This document shows positions 56,568 to 64,000 of a stretch of DNA of 64,000 bases, piece by piece; the stretch's first letter is position 1, and every line of letters begins with the position of its first letter. Made by a program: the position numbers and the translations under genes. The stretch covers positions 8,434,501 to 8,498,500 of the forward strand of contig JAGTTD010000001.1 in NCBI GenBank assembly GCA_018398585.1. Reading direction: 5' to 3'. The notes below the pieces were generated by a model. The model searched no databases. It saw nothing but the letters and a program-made list of their open reading frames with translations, and was not told where the DNA came from. This DNA comes from Simmondsia chinensis (Eukaryota; Streptophyta; Magnoliopsida; Caryophyllales; Simmondsiaceae).

Positions 56568-59500
56568 TGTTGAGGAATTTGAACAAATTTGATATGCTCT
56601 GATATTAATTTGTGAGGAAAAATCTTGAACGAACTTGATATACTCGGATATCAATTTGTTAGGATATTAATACCCCCTTAATGCAGAACTTAACACCCCA
56701 TAATAGGATTCGATTCAAATATTATAACTCACAAGAGAAGTAAACAATAGAGGTAAAAGAGAACAAACGAAGAACACAGAGATTTACGGTAAAACCCTTC
56801 TTCAATCGAGAAGGGAAAAACCACCAGCAAAGATAGAGATTCTTTATTGATCACAAATAATGGAAGAATACAAAGACACTTCCTCTGAACGAGATCTATG
56901 AAAAAGTATTGAATCACTCCCTCTAAACTCTCGTAACACTCTCAAACTTAATGATGACGGCGGCTCACTTTGATTGGATTCTGAAACTAAACACCCTACA
57001 GGTCTATTTATAACAAACGGCTAGGGCACGTGTTGCGCGGCCCCCGATCGATCGATCGGCTTCCTCTCTGCAGGCGTCTTTGATCAGCGAAGTGTCCGAT
57101 CGATCAGCACGCTTACGTCTTCCCTCATAACATAAACAAGTAGTTTGAGACATATCCTAACAAATCTTCACCTTGGCTCAAATTACACACATAAAAGAAT
57201 TTCTCCACCTACTCCACAAAATACCCCACACACGGGGTTATCTAAACAAAGCAGAAAATCTAACCGAGCTCGAGCGATGCTTGAACTTCCTGCTAGGTAG
57301 CACTGAAGTGAACATATCTGAGAGGTTATCAACAATGCCAGTCTTCTTCTTCTCTGAATTGGCTCTTGACACATCTTCTGAAATATCCACTTGCTGCTGA
57401 ACTGTGTTACTTAACTGAAACTGAACTTTCTCTAGCTTATTCACTTGACCTGAATCACAACTAATTGATGACATCTTTTGTGGAGATAGCAATGAAGACT
57501 CATCAAACGTGACATCTCTACTCGTCAGGAATTGCTTGAAGCAAACTCTTTTCTGCTTCCCATAAATGTCGTGCTCACAAGATTTCAGTCCTATAGATTG
57601 ACCACACAACGAGCCCCTTTTACTGTGCTCGGATAGACCTTTATCACCTGAATGATCCAATCTCAAATGCGTTGACTTTGTGATATCTAGTTCTGTCAAT
57701 AATGATGATGATGAAGATATCTTAACTGATCTTGCAACTTTGGAACCGACAAGTTCATATAACGTTCTTTCCCTTCTGCCTTAATCACAACTAAAGCACC
57801 CTTAACGGCCTTCATAACTCCATCTTCAGCTGTGTACCTATACCCATATAACTCAAGAGTACCTACAGAGATGAGATTCTTCTTCAAATCAAGTATGCAA
57901 TGATCATTGCTCAAAGTCCTGATAGTGCTATCGAACATCTTAACGCGAATTGTTCCTATACCCAAAACTTTGCATGTAGCATCATTACCCATCAAAGCAA
58001 CTCCACCTTGAATTGACTCGTACGTGGAAAGCCAATCTAGATTGGGACAAACATGATAGGAGCAACCCGAATCCAAAATCCAACTATTTCTAAGACAGGA
58101 CTGAGGTTGAGACACAGACAGTATATCACCATCATTCTCATCTTCAACTACAACGCTAGCTGCCGCGGATCTCTGGTCAGACCTGTTATCTGCTTCTAGT
58201 TTCCTCTTAAGCTTGTAACAGTCTCTCTTAATGTGCCCTTTCTTACAACAATAATTACAGTATAGGTCTTAATGTCTAAACTTAGACCTAGACTTGTTTC
58301 CATCATGATCAGATTTTTTATTCTTAATTCTTTCTTTCACAAATAAACCACAATCTAAGTTCTGAACAGAGTCTGACAACTCCTTATCTACTCTTTCTTT
58401 ACTCAGTAGGTTTCTCTTAACTTCATCAACTATGATAATTGACCTACCACCATAAATCATGCTTTCTACAAAGCCTCTATAAGAGGTAGAGAGTGAACAT
58501 AACAATAAAATTGCTTGATCTTCATCCTTAGGAGCATCATCAAGCTCCTTTAATTCTTGGATTAATGAATTAAATTCATTAACATGATTCTTAAGTGACG
58601 TACCTTCCGACATATGAAACGTGAACAACTGATGCTTAATTGCAAGTTTTTTGGAGACTAACTTGAAACAGAACATATTCTGCAATTTCTCCCACAACTC
58701 CTTAGCGATCTTCACTTCCAGAACTTTTGTCAAAACGTTATCGGTAAGACACATCTAAATTTTCGTAAGAGCCCTTTCGTTTAACTCCTCCGACTATGCT
58801 TTGGATAAACTCTCAGGTTTCTTCTCTTTTCCTTCTAAAGCTTTTTTTCAAGCCATTCTGAGTCAGAAACTCTTAACGTGAACCTGCCATAAATTGAAAC
58901 TCCCTTGGCCACCAAACTTCTCAAATTCAGATTTAACTGCAGACGTCATAGTACCAAATCGAAATAAATAGGGCTCTGATACCAATTGTTGAAGAATCTG
59001 GACAAATCTAATGTGCTCTGATACCAATTTGTGAGGAAAAATCTAAAACAAACTTGATATACTCGGATATCAATTTGTTAGTATATTAATACCTTCTTAA
59101 TGCGGAACTTGACACCCCATAATAGGATTCGATTCAAATACTATAACTCACAAGAGAAGTAAACAATAGAGGTAAAAGAGAACAAACAAATAACACAGAG
59201 ATTTACGTGGAAAACCCTTTTTCAATTGAGAAGGGAAAAACCACGGGAAAAGATAGAGATTCTTTGTTGATTATAAATGATGGAAGAATTACAAAAACAT
59301 TTTCTCTGAACAAGATCTATGGAGAATTACTGAATCGCTCCCTCTAAACTCTTGTAACGCTCTCAAACTTAATGATGACGGTGGCTCACTTTGATTGGAT
59401 TCTGAAACTAAAAACCCTACAAGTCTATCTATAACAAACGGCTAGGGCACACGTTGCGCAGCCCTCGATCGATTAGCTCCCTTTCTGCAGGCGTCCTTGA

Positions 59501-59600
59501 TCAACGAAGTGCCCGATCGATCGGTTGAGTACCCCAATCAATCGGCACCCTTGCGGCTTCCCTCATAACATAAACAAGTAATTTGAAACATATCCTAACA
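56568..59600 (-). mobile_element. Internally deleted copia retrotransposon
   Basis: LTRs at 56568-57162 (595 bp) and 58987-59600 (614 bp) and a perfect 5-bp duplication taaaa (56563-56567, 59601-59605) bound the element. The primer-binding site tggtatcagagc (minus, 58973-58984) abuts the 5' LTR, and a purine tract gccaaggtgaagatt (minus) abuts the 3' LTR. The interior is only 1.8 kb: gag, protease and gag-pre-integrase are present, while the integrase core and reverse transcriptase are missing. It would need proteins from a full-length relative. The solo LTR at 19569-20183 is the same family. Confidence 0.92.
57238..58754 (-). pseudogene. Copia gag-protease with fused pol ends
   Basis: Gag (58754-58269) shows AKELWEKLQNMF, LQELKELDDAP-like sequence and a zinc knuckle CNYCCKKGHIKRDC (about 58250-58209, one residue from a stop). 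Protease is WILDSGCSYHVCPN (58085 onward), followed by ILDLKKNLISVGTLELYGY. The last frame (57699-57238) holds LRLDHSGDKGLSEHSKRGSL and FGKQKRV-like sequence, then jumps to TSRDVTFDESSLLSP (integrase C-terminal end) and DNLSDMFTSVLPSRKFKHR (RNase H tail). The integrase core and all of RT are deleted with the frame kept open across the joins. Confidence 0.85.
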
Positions 59601-59767
59601 TAAAAAAATATAAAAAATATAAATGTAAATAAAAAGACAAACAGAAAGTTTTGAAGATTATAATTATTTGTTGGAGAAGGTTTATCAAACTCTAAAAAAA
59701 AATTAAAAAAAAATCGAGATGTGCCTTTTGATGCTTAAAAAACAAAGAAAAAAAAGAAAACTTGATT

Positions 59768-60158
59768 AGGAGCCTAACTTTTACCGTGCTTTTAAACCTT
59801 GTCCGAACTCGGTTCTAGGAATTCATATGTTTCATTCTCAAGTCGACTTGCTTTGTTTGTCGAAAGTCAAGCTCGTTATTGGGTTGAGTTGAGCTTATAT
59901 TGGAGCTTGGCTTGTTATCAAATTAAGCTTGCTATTAATCCGAGTTATTATCAAGTTATTATTGAATAATTTTTGAGCAAATACCAATTAATTAACAAGC
60001 CTTTTCAAATGAGCTGTTATCAAATTCTCAACGAACCATTGTCAAATTACTCGCAAACACTAACAAGTCAGTCACTCACTAACGAATACAAATGATCCCT
60101 ACTCAATTCCGATCATATGAATAATTCATCAAACTTCCGATTTGTTTACATCTCTATT
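59768..60158. mobile_element. hAT-like miniature element remnant
   Basis: It ends cgatttgtttacatctcta and contains gggttgagttgagcttatat- and aattaagcttgctatta-type words like the element at 14298-14836. The left end is eroded and no duplication was found. Confidence 0.45.
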
Positions 60159-60633
60159 CTAGGCCAAAAGGGTTGGAACATGATTGAATGGCCACATCAA
60201 AACTTAAAGTGAAACAAAAGAGAGAGAAAAGATTCTAAGTCCACAACTAACGGACCAGGTCCAACTTGGACCCACCTTGTTCCCATTCGGGTTTCCCCTT
60301 TCCTTTTCTTTTCTTTTTATTGTTTGGGCTTGGAATCTTTTTTTTTTTTTCTTTTAATTATAATTTTTCTGACAAAATAGAAGCAAAACAACAACAACAA
60401 ATACAGTGTCATGAAATATATGCATTTTTATCCTTTTAAGGTGCTACTTTAAAGGGACATTGTGTTTGAAAACATCCAACCTGAATAATGAAGTAGAAGT
60501 CCGATTTTAAAATAGTTTTTCTATTTTTATTTTTATGTAAATTAACAAAAAAATTTTAAAATAAAAATAAAACAGGAAGTATTAACTTCTATAATATGAT
60601 TTTTATTCTCTGAAACGCAAACAGCTACAAATA
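60159..60633. other. No gene; possible SINE tail scrap
   Basis: About 60386-60470 begins aaaacaacaacaacaaatac and then loosely follows the minus-strand SINE tail (agtgtcatga ... ttttaaggtgctactttaaa). The rest is unassigned. Confidence 0.4.
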
Positions 60634-60869
60634 GATAGGGGTGCACAATCATCGAATTCCATTAGAACTCCGAAATTAAGTGTGCCTGAGTGAGAGTAAT
60701 ATCAAGATGGGTGAGCTCCTGGAAAGTCCTCATATTGCACCCCTCAAGTTGGGGGTATTCGGAAACAGCCTCCCTTCAGAGGAGTACCCTGAAAGGGAAA
60801 GGCTGTATACCTCCACCCCCCAGACCCTGCTTAGATGGGAGCCATTGGAGCATTGAAAATGTTGCTTTG
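60634..60869 (+). mobile_element. 5S-headed SINE with complete 5S start
   Basis: The head starts ggggtgcacaatcatcg and runs through attccattagaactccgaaa, ttaagtgtgcctgagtgag, gatgggtgagctcctggaaa to catattgcacccc, so both ends of 5S rRNA (gggtgc...gcaccc) are present. The tail follows (aagttgggggtattcggaaa, cagaccctgcttagatggga). A 13-bp near-duplication gataggggtgcac / gataggggtacac (60634-60646, 60870-60882) overlaps the 5S start, so the exact left edge is uncertain. Confidence 0.8.
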
Positions 60870-60882
60870 GATAGGGGTACAC

Positions 60883-61137
60883 GATAGAATTGGAGTAAGC
60901 TGGACCGGACTAGCTGAGCTTAGATCAAAAACTGGATGGCGCTTAAAATTAAGTTCAAAGACCATATTGATTTAAACTAGACTGCATGACTAGTTAAACA
61001 CCACACTGAATTGGACCGGACTAGTATGGGTCAGTTTTAGAACTACTAATCGTAATTGAATTTCTCCAAAAGAATGTCAGTTCAATTACTTAAAATTTTT
61101 TATTTTCTTGAGTCTATTTTAAAAAAAAAAAAAAAAA
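60883..61137. other. No gene; hAT-like words
   Basis: tggaccggactagc words at 60901-60914 and 61014-61024 recall hAT terminal sequence but no element could be bounded. A long A run ends the stretch. Confidence 0.35.
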
Positions 61138-61293
61138 GGCGAAAGCAACATTCTCAATCCTCCAAGGGCTCCCGCCTAAGCAGGGTTTGGGGGATGGATG
61201 TACGCAGCCTTCTTCCTTCATGATGCTACCCTGAAGAAAGGTTGTTTCCAAGTACCCATCTTGGTACTACTCTCATCTAAGTAAGCTTAATTA
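61138..61293 (-). mobile_element. 5S-type SINE with internal deletion
   Basis: On the minus strand it carries a 5S piece (taagcttacttagatgagag, tagtaccaagatg), jumps to the tail (gggtacttggaaacaacctt) and continues through aagaaggctgcgtacatcca and cctgcttaggcgggagccct. The end of 5S is deleted. Confidence 0.75.
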
Positions 61294-61820
61294 AAACATT
61301 AAAGTTAGTGGAGAAAATAAACAATGCAAAATATAAAGCTGGGTGATTTAAATAGGGGCATCCGGGGAGAATTTGGAGTGAGTTTCTCATTTTACTATTA
61401 ATAAGTGACATGGGTGTCTATTGATTGAATTTTATGGGGTCTATTTTTATAAGAAAATGCTTTCCTTTCGTGCAATCATCGACTTTTAGTATCAATTTCT
61501 TATTATTTTATTGTATTATTTGGAATAATCATCTTCAATTTATTCACCATTTTTTATGGTACTGGATAGAATTTGACGGAAGATTGATTTGCTCCTTATA
61601 TTAACCCAGAGAGCCAGCTGTATACATTGGTTGAGTCTTCCGCCAAAAAAGCTATTTAGTTCAAGCATATCGGTTCAGACCGGTAATTGTCCACCCTCTG
61701 CAAATTAAAAAAAATAAAATCGAAATGACTATTGTCCCTTGAGTATTTTATTAAGATGTGCTATAATTATACTTTGAAAGTATTATACTACGTAAAAGAG
61801 TTTCAATCCTTGGAAGCCTT
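61294..61820. other. No feature recognised
   Basis: AT-rich DNA without coding signal or repeat family that I recognise. Confidence 0.4.
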
Positions 61821-62741
61821 TGTTAGAAAAATGATACAAGCTAAATTTAATCTCACATTGAAAAAGCAAATAAAATTGTAATCACTTACTAAAATCCCAC
61901 ATAGGAAAAGGAGGAGAGTTTCAAAGGATTTAAATAGGTAAACGTAAATTCTCTCATTTGAGTTAAGTCATGGGTGAAAGAATGGACACTATATGAGTTC
62001 TCGCCGCCCGCCGCGCACGGGCAAGGGTGTGGGTTATCTTTTTGTAAACGGGTACAATTAATTTTCAAAAAATTTAATTACGCTGTTACCAACATATATT
62101 ACGAGATATGGCTGCTTGAATTTCGACCACTAAGAAACCATTTGAGTTATGCTTGGCATTTTTTCCTCTGCAGTTTGTTATTTTTGCTCTTCATTTTAAG
62201 TATAAATTCGTATGTTGCTCTCCTACATTTTTATCAGAAAACACAACACTCCCTACGTTTCTTTTCTCTCTTTTGTCTTTTTTCTTGGGCAAGGTTCTTC
62301 GGTTCTCCTACCCGACTACTAACGAGTGCATGTTATTAGTCGGACCATGTTAATCCTGGAGAGCGGCCGCCGATACAACTATTTGCACCAAAGCAGCAGC
62401 GAAATTGTCTTTTAGGACAGTGGTATTTTTCACAGCGCAGTATTTCTGGTATTCTTATCAATCTCTCCACTTTTGGTAGTATTTGATTGCTGTGTTTAGA
62501 TAATTTATGCCAATTTCGCACTGCGACTTACTGCATTAATTTCTACAATTTTTCGCTGAATTTTTATCTGTATTTTATTGTGTAATTTAATGCATATTTT
62601 CAACGTATTTTACTGCATAATTCTCTGCAGTATTTAAACTTTGCTTTCCTGCAATTTCCAATTTAATTTACTGGTAATTAATTGGTCATTTTACTGAGTT
62701 TTTACTATGGGTGTACTGTCCACATTGGATTTTATCTAACA
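61821..62741 (+). mobile_element. Large LTR-like block
   Basis: The 921-bp block begins TGTTAGA and ends TCTAACA. It has a TATA-like ggatttaaatagg (61928-61940), a GC-rich ctcgccgcccgccgcgcacg segment (61997-62025) and a T-rich leader, as in long retrotransposon LTRs. No 5-bp duplication flanks it (gcctt / atcta), so it may be the 5' LTR of an element continuing to the right. A second LTR is not present in the window. ORFs inside it are chance. Confidence 0.5.
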
Positions 62742-64000
62742 ATCTAAAATACGATTTGGATAATCAATTATTGTAACAAGAACTTCACTGAATATTGATA
62801 ATAATAATTAAAAAAAAAGGAAAATGGCTTTTTCGTCACCTCCTAAAGCCACGATAGTGCTCTTTAAGCGACCGGTCATTGCCGGCCGCGGTGTTTCGAT
62901 TTGTTCACCGACACTAAGTGTAACTGTAAACTTAGCGAATGAACTCGTGCTAGAGGTGGCGAATCGCTACGCAGAATTCGGTTCGTCTCTAGTATGCGAG
63001 GTTTTGGTTCGCCGCTAAGGATGGCGGCGTGACTGGCTAGGAACCAAGGGGGGGAAAAACATTAATGTGGAGGGGGGAACCCTAGAATAATATTATGAAA
63101 TTGTAAGAACCGTTGGAACTTTCCAATAATTATTGAGTCTTTTTAATAATTAATTATTATAAATTTAGGCTCATTTCATATTTAAGATCTATTTGAATTT
63201 TATAGGTATTGGGCTTCACTGTTAAATTTAAATATAAATGAAAATTGATTATTTATAAAAGAAATATTGTCTAAGATTACGAAGACATATTTTAATAATT
63301 TGAACTTTAATGCTCATATCCACATGATGTTTGATACCATTCATGTTATGTTTAGAATAACGTTGCCCAATTTCATGTGGGCAAATTTCACATCTTGATA
63401 CAAAGTTCTATTCACGCATATGTAGACCGAAAAATCTTGTATTTGATTAAGTTTTGTGGTCTTGTGTGATGCTCATATATTAATCCACAAATGCTGTTGA
63501 AATGAACTTGCATTCATATGACTCATACTACAAGCTAGTGAATTGTGGGGGGTATTGTCTTATAGAACAATAATTAGAACTTGACATGTGGAATGCATTA
63601 TTTTGGACTTTGAAAAGGACAGTGTAAATTATATTGATTCTTATCCAAATAGGTTGAAGAAATAATACTTCACCTTATTACTAGTGTATGCAAGACAATA
63701 ACCAGATGTGTTTGCCAACCAAGTATATGATAAGAAAGCGTAAGGTGGAGGTGTGTTTGTGATTAAACATGATTGTCAATATGTTAGATCATGAAACATG
63801 ATGATTCTAGTTTTGGAGAGAGATTACTAATCGATCACGAGAACCGATCAACAATTTAAAGCGTGTCAGCAGAGTGGATATTCAAAACAAATTGATTTTT
63901 GACACATTCTTGCCCATGTCTAAGATAGAAACGCTTAAGGGTTTTGATAAGTTCTTGCTCTTAGCCATGATCTTGTGGTATATATATCAAATGGACATTT
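62742..64000 (+). other. Possible interior of the preceding LTR element
   Basis: A 65-codon frame (62824-63018, MAFSSPPKATIVLFKRPVIA ... VCEVLVRR) lies just after the LTR-like block and is GC-richer than its flanks. I do not recognise it. It could be a short leader ORF or a truncated gag start. The remaining 1 kb is AT-rich with no coding signal. Confidence 0.3.

Noticed and set aside
61974..62353. Overlapping ORFs of 121 and 66 codons
   Set aside because: They lie in the pyrimidine-rich leader of an LTR-like block and have Phe/Leu-rich chance translations.
1..64000. CRISPR array, operon or other prokaryotic features
   Set aside because: Repeats are AT-rich satellites, TE subterminal arrays or microsatellites. 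Introns and TE content show nuclear plant DNA.

Overview
This is nuclear DNA of a flowering plant. It is AT-rich, it holds one interrupted host gene with GT-AG introns, and almost everything else is plant transposable elements (TEs) of many kinds: Ty1-copia, TRIM-like LTR elements, RTE and L1 LINEs, SINEs, hAT, Mutator-like and CACTA. The species cannot be named from the sequence. No prokaryotic features are present.

Layout. 1-9.2 kb: an AT-rich tandem repeat, a non-autonomous Mutator-like element (898-1825), a truncated SINE, an L1 fragment, and a decayed hAT element with transposase remains (5165-7990). 9.7-17.2 kb: a 5'-truncated RTE LINE, a stretch resembling plant mitochondrial DNA (13.0-14.3 kb, uncertain), a hAT miniature element, a SINE split by a solo LTR, and a second hAT-type element. 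17.3-26.4 kb: a second Mutator-like copy in opposite orientation, a full-length 5S-rRNA-headed SINE, a copia solo LTR, and a three-level nest: an old LTR, holding a miniature LTR retrotransposon of the same family, holding a 3.3-kb hAT transposon. 27.1-32.9 kb: a solo LTR split by a decayed copia element, which is itself split by a 5S-SINE.

32.97-42.73 kb: the only convincing host gene, four coding exons for an 809-residue DUF4378 protein of the TRM (TON1-recruiting-motif-like) group. Its introns hold a solo LTR, a TRIM and a 4.85-kb copia element. 43-47.5 kb: decayed repeats and an L1 fragment hit by a 5S-SINE. 47.74-55.06 kb: a complete CACTA transposon in which both transposase genes (TNP2-like, 1072 aa; TNPA-like, 423 aa) can be spliced without a stop, so it is potentially autonomous. 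55.8-64 kb: four more 5S-SINE copies, an internally deleted copia element with both LTRs and a TSD, and a large LTR-like block running to the window end.

The recurring theme is a SINE family that joins a near-complete 5S rRNA head (internal Pol III promoter) to a tail shared with the 3' end of the RTE LINE in the same window, suggesting LINE-driven mobilisation. Target-site duplications were found by eye for most elements and are the strongest boundary evidence. All domain names come from recognising motifs, not from searches.
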